Positions 27,701 through 36,104 are shown, numbered from the stretch's first letter. The stretch is DNA of 64,000 bases from Lignipirellula cremea (GCF_007751035.1 NZ_CP036433.1:4259001-4323000), one strand, 5' to 3'. Numbers and translations are program-made. The notes: generated from the letters alone by a model not told the origin.

Positions 27701-27860
27701 CAAACAGCACCAGCACCAGCGTGCGCAGCCCGAGCGCCAGCAGACGGCGCGTGCGACCCAATCCGGCCAGCGAGCGAAAGCTGAACCACCACAACAGCGG
27801 CAACAGCAATAGCAACAGCAGCCAGACGGGCTGGTAGAAAGTAAGATCCCACCCAAACAT
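24747..27860 (-). CDS. Large membrane VWA / GATase-like protein
   Basis: 1037 residues. Two N-terminal helices (10-25 and 42-58) are followed by a VWA domain with MIDAS DQSQS (76-80) and VIVSDGNEN. A beta-sandwich region (about 220-310) comes next. A glutamine-amidotransferase-like Rossmann domain then contains GKGRVLLIEDQDHQGEFDFL (read in part) and GLVMLGGPRSFGAGGW, without an obvious catalytic Cys. A second VWA-like segment has HMIIISDGDPSPP but a degenerate MIDAS (MMHAS). A late membrane helix (FMLLIASVAFFGDVLI) and a charged tail complete it. This is the planctomycete version of the large BatA-like partner in MoxR clusters. Confidence 0.85.
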   Translation of the reverse strand: MFGWDLTFYQPVWLLLLLLLPLLWWFSFRSLAGLGRTRRLLALGLRTLVLVLFVLALAEIQLNRTSDKMTVIYVLDQSQSIPPARRQAMMEYVAAEVQAHRSRFEDRAGVIVFGADAVIEIPPFNDDIYMIDVESTINLRTDATNLASALKLAQASFPKDSSKRVVIVSDGNENLGDARRAARALAEAGIGVDAAPIFLDRRAEIAVSKVALPADIRQGQTFEARVVIDCFSEPTPDNPKGLAPGKLRLNRYIGREGSEDELIAEIPVVLEPGKNVFSFKPTITRPAPYTYRATFTPDDPTQDITPQNNTATAFTHVQGKGRVLLIEDQDHQGEFDFLVDRLRANNIEVDVQASNQLFTSLAELQFYDSIVLADTPRSSGDDADTVSNFTDEQIDMLVQNTEQMGCGLVMLGGPRSFGAGGWSNTRLEEAMPVDFQIKNAKVQAVGALALMMHASEMAQGNHWQKVTAREAIKALGPMDYCGLIHWSMTGDEWLWGGKVGLVRVGAQKQVMLKRLDQMSPGDMPQFDPAMRMALAAFNRTNASVKHMIIISDGDPSPPAAATIQQYVKSNIQVSTVAVGTHGAAGSTPLQQLAADTGGKYYVVKNPKALPRIYQREARRVARPLIFEPDGGVSPQVVYPHEMLTGIEGPLHRLRGYMMTTVKDSPLVEVSLRADKPDEPANSTLLASWTFGVGRTVAFTSDAGNAWADSWKEQPYYDKLFSQIIRWSMRPVNEQGKFTVSTDAQNGKVQIVVTALNPDDEFLNFLNISGGVVTPQLEQKPVTLRQEASGRYVGEFDADEAGSYFLALNPGGEYGLIRAGVNVPYSSEFTDRNTNIGLLTELADQKPTGGEPGSLIEGSAAPDSGGPATGQNAGLDTMLKVDTFRRTLALAISSRGVWPFMLLIASVAFFGDVLIRRVMIGFEWITPLLTWFRTNVLRQEAPAPPDERIARLRNRKAAIAEQLDQKRAAARFEPDAAQPLPERDVRDALNQPGIGPADRPQPPASGPAVTPGDQEESYTDRLKKAKKKAFGDRNPPPS

Positions 27861-28151
27861 CGGTCGATCCCAGGGAAAAATGACCGCAACCTAACGGCCT
27901 TATTCTAGCGGGACCGAATTGCCGCTCCCACCCAAGGGAACGACAGGAATCCAAAATGTTCCCGCCTTCTTTTTTCCACAGTCTGGCGGCGCGAGGGGTG
28001 TCGAGCAGAAACGAGAGGGCGCGCTGAGGGACGTTGATCCCGCGCGACGTCATGGGTTTGTCGGGTGGTGCGGCGCTCTCGGTTTCCCCGGGGAACGCTC
28101 GATCTCCCCGGGACGGACGCAGTCGTTCGCCCGGGGCAAACAGCCGGCGCG
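27861..28151. other. Intergenic region with GC-rich palindromes
   Basis: 291 bases between two leftward genes. A perfect 12-bp palindrome (ttccccggggaa, 28084-28095) and a second ccccggg (28106-28112) can pair as a 7-bp stem, possibly terminating the Wzz-like transcript. The promoter of the 1037-residue VWA gene must lie here, but none was recognised. Confidence 0.35.
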
Positions 28152-29888
28152 TTAGTCGCGCGAGGAGCTGCGACGGTCGCCGCCCCGACGATCGCCGCTG
28201 CGGGAGCCCTGGGAAGCATCACGCGGGGCTGCGGCCCGGCTGGGGCTGGGAGCCGCTGCGGGCTGGTCGCCAGGAGTCGCCCAGGGCGATTCTTCGCCGC
28301 GACGCGACGGCGGACCGTCTGCCGCGCGTTGGGGCCGATTTGCATCGCCTGCACGCTGGCGTCCGGGCCTGTCGCTGGCGCGCTGGCCTTGCCGGTCTTC
28401 GCCTCGCCGCTGGGGATGGCCGCCGGGGCTCGCGGGGGCCGCTCCCTCGCGCAGTCCTTGCTGGTCTTCGGCCCTGCGTCCCACGCGGGACGGATCGACT
28501 TGTCGGCTGCCTGCCATGCCGTCGGTGCGGCGGCGACCTTGCATGCGGTTGATGGGAATCATCAGGAACACCAGCCCCACGCCCAGCAGCAAGCCGCCCA
28601 GGCCGGCGCCGGCGACGATCTGCGTGCGGCCCGGTCCGATCGGCGAATTGCCGACTTCCGGTTCGTCCAGACGGGTGATCAGACTGCTGGTGCGAGCGCC
28701 CGCTTCGCTGGCTCGGGCGTTTGCCAGGTTCTGCTGGGCCCGTTCCACAATGTCGGTGCGCTGTTTCAGTTCGGTTACCAGGTTTCCGTAGCGAGCACGG
28801 AGTTTGGCCAGGGCGTCGAGGCGGCCCTGCACTTCTGCCAGCTGGCGTTCCAGTGAAGCGACCTGGGCGCGGGATGTCTGCAGGTCGGACTGCATGCCGC
28901 GGAGCGCCACGTCGAGTTCATCGTGCAGGCGAAGGCGTACTTCGTTTTCGGCAGCGGCCGCCGCCCTGACCAGCGGGTGATCGGCGTTCATTTTTCCGGT
29001 CAGTTCGGCCTTGCGCAGCTGGGCGTCGACCAGGCCGTCTTTCAGGCGTCGCAGGGCCGGCTGCGAATCGAGCAGCTGGTTGCTGGTGGCGACCAGCAGG
29101 TCGGAGTTCTGCTTGGCCGTAATCAGCAGGCGTTCCTGCTCCTGTTTTCCCCGCTGGGCGGCCTGCGCCTGGCGGAGTTCGTTCTTGATCTGGTTCAGCG
29201 TTTGCCGCAGGTTGCTTTCGCCGGAGCCGACATCGTTGAGGATGCGGAGCTCGCCCAGGTCGCTGCCGACGCCGCTTTCGACGACTTCCAGGCGGGACGT
29301 CACTTCGCTCAGTTCGGTTCGCGCCAGGGCCAGCGTTTTCTCCAGCTCTTCAATCAGGCTATGCGCTTTGGCGGCCCGCAGTTCCTTCAGGCCGAGCTCC
29401 AGCTGATCGCCGACCGCCTTGTTGAGCACGATCGCGCGTTCCCGCGTGCCGGCTTTGACCTGCAGGTGCAGGACTTCCGTCTTGCCGAACTCTGTGCCGT
29501 TGGGGGCCACGATCGACACATCGGACTTGAACGACTTCACATCGCCGGGTCCCGGCCAGGGCTTGGACATCCAGCCGCCTTCGGGTCCTGCTTCGACCAA
29601 TGCGGCTTCCAGCAGGCTCTGCTTGCCGACGTAGTCCTGGATCGTTTCCTGGGCCGTCTTCATGGAGGCGGTGTCTTCAAAACGGCCGACGCGGCTGATG
29701 CCGCCCATTGCCTCGTCGCGCACAATCATCGATTGGGTGGATTGCCAGACGGGCGAATACAGAAAGAGCGAATAGAACAGCCCGGCCGCCGTCGCCAGTG
29801 CAAAGGGTCCCAGCCATAACAGGTAATGTTTTTTCAGCAACTGCAGGACTTGCCGGCACTTGGCGAGATGCGGAAGCGAAGGATTCAT
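28152..29888 (-). CDS. Wzz/GumC-like chain-length protein with basic disordered tail
   Basis: 578 residues. A helix near 24-45 (YLLWLGPFALATAAGLFYSLFL), a periplasmic domain with long coiled coils (about 170-420) and a second helix near 440-460 (VAGAGLGGLLLGVGLVFLMIPINRM) are the polysaccharide co-polymerase layout. Roughly the last 120 residues are Arg/Gly/Ser/Asp/Pro-rich and clearly disordered, in the place where some homologues carry a tyrosine kinase; no Walker motif is present. It is probably involved in exopolysaccharide export or chain-length control, but no polymerase or glycosyltransferase gene is adjacent. Confidence 0.75.
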   Translation of the reverse strand: MNPSLPHLAKCRQVLQLLKKHYLLWLGPFALATAAGLFYSLFLYSPVWQSTQSMIVRDEAMGGISRVGRFEDTASMKTAQETIQDYVGKQSLLEAALVEAGPEGGWMSKPWPGPGDVKSFKSDVSIVAPNGTEFGKTEVLHLQVKAGTRERAIVLNKAVGDQLELGLKELRAAKAHSLIEELEKTLALARTELSEVTSRLEVVESGVGSDLGELRILNDVGSGESNLRQTLNQIKNELRQAQAAQRGKQEQERLLITAKQNSDLLVATSNQLLDSQPALRRLKDGLVDAQLRKAELTGKMNADHPLVRAAAAAENEVRLRLHDELDVALRGMQSDLQTSRAQVASLERQLAEVQGRLDALAKLRARYGNLVTELKQRTDIVERAQQNLANARASEAGARTSSLITRLDEPEVGNSPIGPGRTQIVAGAGLGGLLLGVGLVFLMIPINRMQGRRRTDGMAGSRQVDPSRVGRRAEDQQGLREGAAPASPGGHPQRRGEDRQGQRASDRPGRQRAGDANRPQRAADGPPSRRGEESPWATPGDQPAAAPSPSRAAAPRDASQGSRSGDRRGGDRRSSSRD

Positions 29889-30209
29889 GGGCGAACGGAT
29901 CCAAAATCGAGCGAGGGAGCAACAACCATCCGCGACGCATCGCGCCGTGTTACTGAAACATAAGTCACGCCCTGCGCGCCCGGCGGTTCATGGCCCGGTG
30001 AAACCGGCTGCCCGGCCCCATCCGCCGCCAGGATCAGAATCTTCCGTCTGACCCGCACAATCCGCCTGATCGGACCGGACAGAAGCAGTCCGTCGGGCGA
30101 CGCATTACAGCCCGCAAATCTCCGATCTCCGCAGGACGATCCGGTAAACGGCGCCAGTCAGGGAAACCTATATGTCTGGGGAGAGAATTCCCAGGTTTCG
30201 CAAAGAAAG

Positions 30210-30242
30210 GCCCCGCGGCAGGATCCCTGCCAGGGACGGGGC
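30210..30242 (+). promoter_or_regulatory. Nested inverted repeat just upstream of the MFS promoter
   Basis: Outer arms gccccg (30210-30215) and cggggc (30237-30242) and inner arms ggcagg (30217-30222) and cctgcc (30226-30231) are both perfect. The end lies 9 bases before the -35 hexamer, a suitable position for a regulator site. Confidence 0.4.
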
Positions 30243-30251
30243 AGGAAAGCG

Positions 30252-30279
30252 TTTACAAGCGGTTCGTGGGTTGTATACT
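30252..30279 (+). promoter_or_regulatory. Sigma-70-like promoter of the MFS gene
   Basis: TTTACA (30252-30257) and TATACT (30274-30279) with a 16-base spacer, each 5 of 6 to consensus. The expected transcript start is near 30286, about 60 bases before the start codon. Confidence 0.6.
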
Positions 30280-30347
30280 GGGCCCTTCCAACCTCCGTAG
30301 TAGCATTGCATGCACTTCCCCCGCCCTTCGGCACTCCAGGCGATCCC

Positions 30348-31928
30348 ATGAGCAACGGTCAAAACAAGGCAATTTTCTGGGCGAGCTTCTGCACGCTCAT
30401 CGCAGCGGGCATGGGCTTCGCCATTCGCGGCGCGATTCTCAACGATTGGGCCAACCAGTACGGCTTTACCAAGACCGACCTGGGCACGATCACCGGCGGC
30501 GGCTTGGTCGGCTTTGGCGTGATTATTATTCTGAGCAGCTTTATCGTTGATAAAGTGGGCTACAAACCGCTGATGCTGATCGCCTTTGTGCTGCATGTGC
30601 TGTCCGCCCTGATCACCCTGGCGGCGACGCCTGTGTTTGTCGCTGCCGGAAAGGACGCCACTTACTGGTGCCTTTATATCGGCATGTTCATGTTCGCCAT
30701 CGCCAACGGGCTATGCGAGGCGGTCATCAACCCGCTTACGGCGACACTGTTTCCCCATAAAAAGACGCATTATCTGAACATTTTGCACGCTGGCTGGCCC
30801 GGCGGTCTGATTTTGGGCGGTATTCTGGCGTTCCTGTTTTGCGGCGTGGGCGCCAAGATTTCCCACCTGCAGTGGGAAATTCCCATGCTGCTGTTTTTGA
30901 TCCCGACAGCCCTTTACGGTTTTGTCGTGGTTCGTGAAAAATTCCCCGAGTCGGAAGCCACCGCAGCGGGCGTATCGGTGGGCCAGATGCTGGCCGAATT
31001 TGCCGCCCCCATTCTGCTGTTTCTCTTCGTGCTGCATGCGATGGTCGGCTATGTCGAACTGGGCACCGACAGCTGGATCACCAATATCATCGAGAACGTA
31101 ACCGCCGAGTATGCGATCCTGCTGTTTATCTACACTTCGTCCATTATGTTCGTGCTGCGGTTCTTCGCCGGTCCCATTGTCGAGCACATCAACCCGATCG
31201 GTCTGCTGTTAATCAGTTCCATTCTGGGTTGCATCGGGCTGTTGCTGCTGGGGAACTCGACGCTGATGCCGATGCTGATCTTGGCCGCGACGATTTACGG
31301 CGTCGGCAAGACGTTCCTGTGGCCGACGATGCTGGGCGTAGTCGGCGAGCGGTATCCCAAAGGCGGCGCCATGACGATGGGTGTGATGGGCGGCATCGGC
31401 ATGCTCTCAGCCGGTCTGCTGGGCGGCCCCGGGATTGGTTACAACCAGGACTTCTTTGCTTCCAAGGAACTGGCCGCCAAATCAGAGCCAACCTTTGAGC
31501 GATACCAGAACGCCAAAGAAAGCGGCTTCCTGTTCTTTCCCAAAATCCACGGCCTGGACGGCTCCAAAGTCGGCGTGGTTTCCGACAACGGCCAGCAACT
31601 GGCTGTCGACCTGAAACGAGCCGAAGAGGGCGAGGAAAGCAAAGAACTCCAGGCGCTGAACGCCTGGTGGCAGTCCGCCAAAGAATTCGAAAAAACCGAT
31701 AAACCGCTTGTGCAGGAAGCGGGTTTGTTCGGCGGGCAAATGGCGCTCGTCTGGACGGCCCTGGTCCCGGCCATGATGGCCGTTGGCTACCTGCTGCTCT
31801 TCATCTACTTCCAGGCGACCGGCGGCTATCACGCTGTGGATCTGGCCAGGGAGAAAGAGCTCGAAGAAGGCGACCCCAAACACCGCGGGGAAAAATACAC
31901 CGGCGGCGTCGAAGGACCCGTTAAATAG
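30348..31928 (+). CDS. MFS transporter
   Basis: 526 residues from ATG 30348; an earlier in-frame ATG at 30306 would add 14 Pro-rich residues. Twelve hydrophobic helices are arranged as two MFS halves, with the first starting KAIFWASFCTLIAAGMGFAIRG. The loop between helices 2 and 3 carries DKVGYKPLM. A soluble insertion of roughly 110 residues (about 365-455, FASKELAAKSEPTFERYQN to EAGLFGG) lies between late helices. It resembles the sugar/nucleoside-type MFS proteins annotated broadly in planctomycetes; the substrate is unknown. A strong terminator follows. Confidence 0.85.
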   Translation: MSNGQNKAIFWASFCTLIAAGMGFAIRGAILNDWANQYGFTKTDLGTITGGGLVGFGVIIILSSFIVDKVGYKPLMLIAFVLHVLSALITLAATPVFVAAGKDATYWCLYIGMFMFAIANGLCEAVINPLTATLFPHKKTHYLNILHAGWPGGLILGGILAFLFCGVGAKISHLQWEIPMLLFLIPTALYGFVVVREKFPESEATAAGVSVGQMLAEFAAPILLFLFVLHAMVGYVELGTDSWITNIIENVTAEYAILLFIYTSSIMFVLRFFAGPIVEHINPIGLLLISSILGCIGLLLLGNSTLMPMLILAATIYGVGKTFLWPTMLGVVGERYPKGGAMTMGVMGGIGMLSAGLLGGPGIGYNQDFFASKELAAKSEPTFERYQNAKESGFLFFPKIHGLDGSKVGVVSDNGQQLAVDLKRAEEGEESKELQALNAWWQSAKEFEKTDKPLVQEAGLFGGQMALVWTALVPAMMAVGYLLLFIYFQATGGYHAVDLAREKELEEGDPKHRGEKYTGGVEGPVK

Positions 31929-31951
31929 CGTTCGCCCCATCGCCAAAGAAA

Positions 31952-31977
31952 AAACGCCCGCAATCGTGCGGGCGTTT
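31952..31977 (+). terminator. Rho-independent terminator after the MFS gene
   Basis: Arms aaacgcccgca (31952-31962) and tgcgggcgttt (31967-31977) form a perfect 11-bp stem with ATCG loop, followed by gtctttcttg. The A-run on the other side lets it also serve the convergent thioredoxin-fold gene. Confidence 0.85.
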
Positions 31978-32070
31978 GTCTTTCTTGCCTGCCAGTTTAA
32001 CGCAGACTCGCCTTCTGGCTGCCGCCCGCCGGTTTCGATCCAGCCGACTCCGTCTCTCTGCTTCCCGCCC

Positions 32071-32664
32071 TTACTTTACGCCCTGCGGGTTGAAGTATTC
32101 GGGCTCGGACCCGGCTTTCCATTTGATATTGCAGCCGATGCCCGGCATCTGCTCCTCCGGAACCGGTTCGCCTGCCAGGACGGCGTCGCACGCTTTACGC
32201 AGGTCGGAGCCGGTGACGGGAATGTCCAGGCTGGGGCGGCTGCTGTCGAATTGCCCGCGATAAACGAGCTTGTGATCCTTGTCGAACAGGAAGAAGTCGG
32301 GCGTGCATGCGGCGCGGTACGCCTTGGCGACCTCTTGCGTGTCGTCGAACAGATAGGGGAACGTGTAGCCCCGTTTCTCGACCTCATGCACCATCTGCTC
32401 CGGCGAGTCATCGGGATGCTTGCTGACATCGTTCGCGTTAATGCCGACGATCGCCAGGCCTTTGCTTTGATACTCCTGGGCGAATTCCGCCAAAGCCGGA
32501 GCCAGGTGGATCACGAACGGGCAATGGTTGCACATGAATATGACCAGCAGCCCGGGGGCGCCTGAAAAATCCGCCAGCGAAACCTCCTGGCTGTCGACGT
32601 TGATCAGGCGAAAGTCGGGGGCCGGTGAGCCCAGCGGCAGCATCGTACTGGCCGTTTTGACCAT
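32071..32664 (-). CDS. Thioredoxin-fold (AhpC/TSA-type) protein
   Basis: 197 residues. The redoxin fold is evident: LGSPAPDFRLINVDSQEV, then LLVIFMCNHCPFV with the CNHC redox motif, GLAIVGINANDV and ACTPDFFLFDKDHKLVYRGQFD. The CxxC-like CNHCPF family is widespread in planctomycetes and cyanobacteria as 'thioredoxin family protein', probably a cytosolic peroxide- or disulfide-handling enzyme. There is no signal peptide. TGGAGATA precedes the ATG. It lies 48 bases downstream of the TatD stop. Confidence 0.85.
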   Translation of the reverse strand: MVKTASTMLPLGSPAPDFRLINVDSQEVSLADFSGAPGLLVIFMCNHCPFVIHLAPALAEFAQEYQSKGLAIVGINANDVSKHPDDSPEQMVHEVEKRGYTFPYLFDDTQEVAKAYRAACTPDFFLFDKDHKLVYRGQFDSSRPSLDIPVTGSDLRKACDAVLAGEPVPEEQMPGIGCNIKWKAGSEPEYFNPQGVK

Positions 32665-32712
32665 GGTGGATATCTCCAGGAAAGAGCAGGCGAACGGGTC
32701 GTTTAATCGGTT

Positions 32713-33501
32713 TTAACCGATCCGCCAGCGAGAAAAAAGCCGCTGGGCGTTCGCTGTAGTGAGAGCGGCAAAGTCAGCCAGCGATACGCCCCGCTCTTCC
32801 GCCAGGCAGGCGGCCGTATGCGCCATCAGGGCCGGTTCATTCGGACGCTGGCTGCGATGCGGATGGGGCGAAAGATACGGCGAGTCCGTTTCGACCAGGA
32901 TCCGGTCGTCGGGAATGGCGGCGGCCACCGACCGCAATTCGGCCGACTTTTTGAACGTGACCATCCCCGCAAAGCTGATGTAAAGGCCCAGGTCCAGGCA
33001 ACGCTCCGCCAGCGGCAGATCCCCGGTAAACGAGTGCATCACGCCGGCCAGCGGGCCGCGGCTGCGGGCCGTTTCCAGCATGGCGACAATGTCGTCGCCG
33101 CAGTCCCGCATGTGCACAATGAACGGCAGCCCCGTCTGCTGCGACAGTCGCAGATGCCGGTCGAAGTAATCCTCCTGCAGGTCAAAAGGAGCATGGTCCC
33201 AGTAGCGGTCCAGCCCCGTTTCGCCCAGGGCGACAATCTCCGGATGGCCGCTACGGGCCAGCGCCGCAATCGCGTCCCAGTCGCCGGGAGCCGCCTCGGC
33301 CACATAGTTAGGCTGTATGCCAATGGCGCAGGCCAGGGCGGGGATCTGCTCCGCCAGAGCCAGGCATTTGCGGCTGGCGTCGAGCGTGCAACCGACGCAT
33401 AGAATGTGGGAAACGTCCGCCGCCTGGGCGCGGGCGACTGCCTCGGAGCGGATGACGTCGAACTGCGCATCATCAAGATGGGCGTGGGTATCAATCAGCA
33501 T
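32713..33501 (-). CDS. tatD: TatD-family metal-dependent hydrolase
   Basis: 262 residues, normal for TatD. The metal ligands are all present: IDTHAHLDD (3-11), the Glu in LGETGLDRYWD, HMRDCGDD, HSFTGD and ETDSPYLSP. TatD enzymes are Mg-dependent 3'-5' exonucleases/hydrolases linked to DNA repair or quality control. A 7-bp inverted repeat (atcggtt/aaccgat, 32706-32721) overlaps its stop codon. The paralogue (TatD, YcfH or YjjV type) is undecided. Confidence 0.92.
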   Translation of the reverse strand: MLIDTHAHLDDAQFDVIRSEAVARAQAADVSHILCVGCTLDASRKCLALAEQIPALACAIGIQPNYVAEAAPGDWDAIAALARSGHPEIVALGETGLDRYWDHAPFDLQEDYFDRHLRLSQQTGLPFIVHMRDCGDDIVAMLETARSRGPLAGVMHSFTGDLPLAERCLDLGLYISFAGMVTFKKSAELRSVAAAIPDDRILVETDSPYLSPHPHRSQRPNEPALMAHTAACLAEERGVSLADFAALTTANAQRLFSRWRIG

Positions 33502-33589
33502 GGTTGCCCCTTCTTACGCGACAGACAGGCAACGGGTCAGGCGAATTCTGCGAGACCGATCAGGCGAACTTCGCGCGGTGGCGATCGCC

Positions 33590-34030
33590 TCAGGCTTTCG
33601 CGCTGGAACGCGAGTCGGCCAGATCCTGCAGCGTATCCAGATGGCCCTTTGACATGCCCAGCGCTTCTTCGGCCAGGGCCTTGGCCATGGGAGCCATACG
33701 GAGTTGATCGACGCAGTCGACAATCGCCGCGATATCGCGTTTCTGGTACAGCAGCATCTGATCAATCAGATAGCTGTAGCTGAGGTCGTGGAAACCAGTA
33801 AAGACCATCGGAAACTCGCCATGCACAATGGGTGCGTCCGCTTCCACAATCATTTCGCCGATGCGATCGACCATTTGTCGCTGGTCGATGGCAATCTGCG
33901 TCAGCGTATCGCCAGCTTCGTCGTCGCCAAACAGGGCGTAAGGACGTGCATAGTTCAAGTACATCGGCAAAGAGCGGCCGAGGATCACGGCAAGACGATT
34001 GAGCACGCTGGCGGTGTCGATGGAGTTCAT
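33590..34030 (-). CDS. Helical protein of unknown function next to nuoN
   Basis: 146 residues, predicted all-helical, no signal or membrane segment. Recognisable pieces are LGRSLPMYLNYARPYALFGDDEA, DQRQMVDRIGEMIVEADAPI and FHDLSYSYLIDQMLLYQKRD. The spacing of His, Glu and Tyr residues could suit a ferritin-like four-helix bundle, but no diiron ExxH pair is visible. Its start is 28 bases after the nuoN stop on the same strand, so it may ride on the nuo transcript. Confidence 0.55.
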   Translation of the reverse strand: MNSIDTASVLNRLAVILGRSLPMYLNYARPYALFGDDEAGDTLTQIAIDQRQMVDRIGEMIVEADAPIVHGEFPMVFTGFHDLSYSYLIDQMLLYQKRDIAAIVDCVDQLRMAPMAKALAEEALGMSKGHLDTLQDLADSRSSAKA

Positions 34031-34058
34031 GCGAATCGAACCATCAAGGGCGAAGGGG

Positions 34059-36047
34059 CTAACTCAACAGGTTGCGGGCGGCCGCACTGGCCGCTTCGCT
34101 CAGACCATTCCAGAAGATAAACAGGACGACCATCGCCGCCGCCATCGCACAGACATACATGCCCTGCAAAGACACGCTGGAGAAATGGAAGGGGCGCCGG
34201 TTTTCCGGCTCCGGGTCCATCGTCATCGTCTTAACCACTCGCAGGTAATAAAACAGGCTGATCGCCGAATTCAAGCCGCCGGCCAGCAGCACCACCAGCA
34301 GGTAAGTCGCCGGGGCGCCGGCTGCCGCCGAGACCCGATACCCTTCCACAAGCACCGCAAACACCGCGAACTTGCCGATAAAACCCGCCAAAGGCGGCAG
34401 ACCCACCAGGCTGAACAGCAGGATCGAAAAAGCGACCACAATTACCGGAGCCCGACGAATCAGGCCGGCGTAGTCGGCGATCTCTTCGCTGCCCATCTCA
34501 TTTCGCAGGAAGGCGATGACGGCAAAACTGCCGAGGTTCATGAACAGGTAGATGCCCAGATAAATGCACATGGCAGCCACCGCCGATTCGGCGGAAAGCG
34601 TGTCGCGGCCGACCAGTTCCAGGAGGGCGGGAATCGGCATCATCATGTAGCCAGCATGGGCGATTGTCGAATAGGCCATCAGCCGTTTGATGTTTGTTTG
34701 TCCGTACGCCGCCAGGTTGCCAAACGTGCAGGTCAACACGGCCAGAAAGGCGATCAGCTTGCCCATGAAACTCCGGGCGGGAGCTAAAGCGGCAATCTGT
34801 TCTTTCGAGGACGGCGTCGGTAGCGCTGCTTCCGCACCATAATCGCTGTGGCTTCCGTGCGCGTGGTCAGCATGGTCGTGATCGTCCGCATGCTCATGGT
34901 CGTGATCGGCGGGAGTATCGCTGTGTGCGGGAGCATCGCTGGGCGAAACTTCCTCCTGCAGGGCGACAAAGTGGGCCGGCGCCGTCAGGCGGGTTTGTTC
35001 GTTCGCGTTCGGCTCGGCCGTTGTTTCGCGATCCGGGTTTTCAATTTCGGTCGTCGCGGCCTCAGCTGCGGCGGCTTCTGCCATGGCGATGGCCTGCGAG
35101 CGTTCGCCGGGGACAGGTCCTTCCGGCGGAATCGAACCGAAGCCCAGGGCGACGCGGACCAGCAAGGCCAATGCGGCCGCCTTGGAGGCGATGCTCAGAA
35201 AGCCGCCAACCTCAGCAGTGGCGCCTTCGAAAACGTCTGGAGCCCAGAAGTGGAACGGCACGGCCGACAACTTGAAGGCCAGTCCCACCGCGACCATCAG
35301 GCCGCCCAGGGCAAGCACCATCAATTCCTGTCCCGGCATATCGGGCAGTCGCTGGGCCAACTGGGCAGCCATCGTCGGCAGATGGACCGAATCGAGAATT
35401 CCGGACAGCAAGCTGATGCCGTACAGCATAACGCCTGCCGCACCGGCTCCGTAGATCGAATACTTCAGGGCTGCTTCGCTGGCGCGACGGCGGCCTTTGA
35501 GCATGCCGGCGAGCACATAGGAAGGCACGCTCGCCATTTCGACAGCCATGAACACCATCAGCAGATGGTTGGCGGTCGCCATCAGGCACATGCCCAGCGT
35601 GGCGCCCAGGGCCAGCGAGTAAATATCAGGGCCGTCTTCTTTGTCGGGGATGCCGGAGAGCTTCGTGAAGATCACAAACAGGACCAGGAACCCGATCAGC
35701 ACCATCCGGATGAACACGCCGAAGGTGTCATAAACCAGCATGCCGGTAAAGATTTCCATCCGCGTGACCGCACCCGGATCCGCCGCGTCGATGACGCCGG
35801 TAAGATGCCGCCAGGGAGCGACTGCCGCCAGCGAAAGCAGCGTGCCGACCAGCGCGATATAGAACGCGTCGATCCTGGCGCCGCCTTTGAAGACTCGCAC
35901 CAGCAGCATCAACACGATCGTCGCACAAAGCAACAGTTCAGGCGCGAACGCCGCCACGCTCGAATCGACGGCGACATTCAAAAAGCTGGCGTCGGCCGAG
36001 CCTTTGGTGTCGACGATCAGGTCGTTGATTAGTTCGTGAAGATTCAT
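34059..36047 (-). CDS. nuoN: NADH-quinone oxidoreductase subunit N, with insertion
   Basis: 662 residues versus about 480-500 usual. It is an antiporter-like membrane subunit of complex I, coupling quinone reduction to proton transfer. Conserved helices include FMAVEMASVPSYVLAG, the Lys of FKLSAVPFHFWAPDVFEG and QTNIKRLMAYSTIAHAGYMM. The insertion occupies residues about 305-425, between the equivalents of helices 8 and 9, and contains an acidic His-rich stretch (375-400) with 9 His. Even-to-odd helix loops face the periplasm in canonical NuoN, so the loop probably lies outside. It is the last nuo gene here, 57 bases after nuoM. Confidence 0.95.
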   Translation of the reverse strand: MNLHELINDLIVDTKGSADASFLNVAVDSSVAAFAPELLLCATIVLMLLVRVFKGGARIDAFYIALVGTLLSLAAVAPWRHLTGVIDAADPGAVTRMEIFTGMLVYDTFGVFIRMVLIGFLVLFVIFTKLSGIPDKEDGPDIYSLALGATLGMCLMATANHLLMVFMAVEMASVPSYVLAGMLKGRRRASEAALKYSIYGAGAAGVMLYGISLLSGILDSVHLPTMAAQLAQRLPDMPGQELMVLALGGLMVAVGLAFKLSAVPFHFWAPDVFEGATAEVGGFLSIASKAAALALLVRVALGFGSIPPEGPVPGERSQAIAMAEAAAAEAATTEIENPDRETTAEPNANEQTRLTAPAHFVALQEEVSPSDAPAHSDTPADHDHEHADDHDHADHAHGSHSDYGAEAALPTPSSKEQIAALAPARSFMGKLIAFLAVLTCTFGNLAAYGQTNIKRLMAYSTIAHAGYMMMPIPALLELVGRDTLSAESAVAAMCIYLGIYLFMNLGSFAVIAFLRNEMGSEEIADYAGLIRRAPVIVVAFSILLFSLVGLPPLAGFIGKFAVFAVLVEGYRVSAAAGAPATYLLVVLLAGGLNSAISLFYYLRVVKTMTMDPEPENRRPFHFSSVSLQGMYVCAMAAAMVVLFIFWNGLSEAASAAARNLLS

Positions 36048-36104
36048 AATCTCGTTAACGTTGTGTGCGGTTCCGTCGGCAGGTCGCTCGCGCTGGCATG
36101 CTGG

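Larger units (their letters stand above)
29889..30347. other. Divergent intergenic region, Wzz-like / MFS
   Basis: 459 bases without a supported gene. It contains a good sigma-70-like promoter for the MFS gene and a two-part inverted repeat immediately upstream of it (both listed). Nothing was recognised for the leftward gene. Confidence 0.55.
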
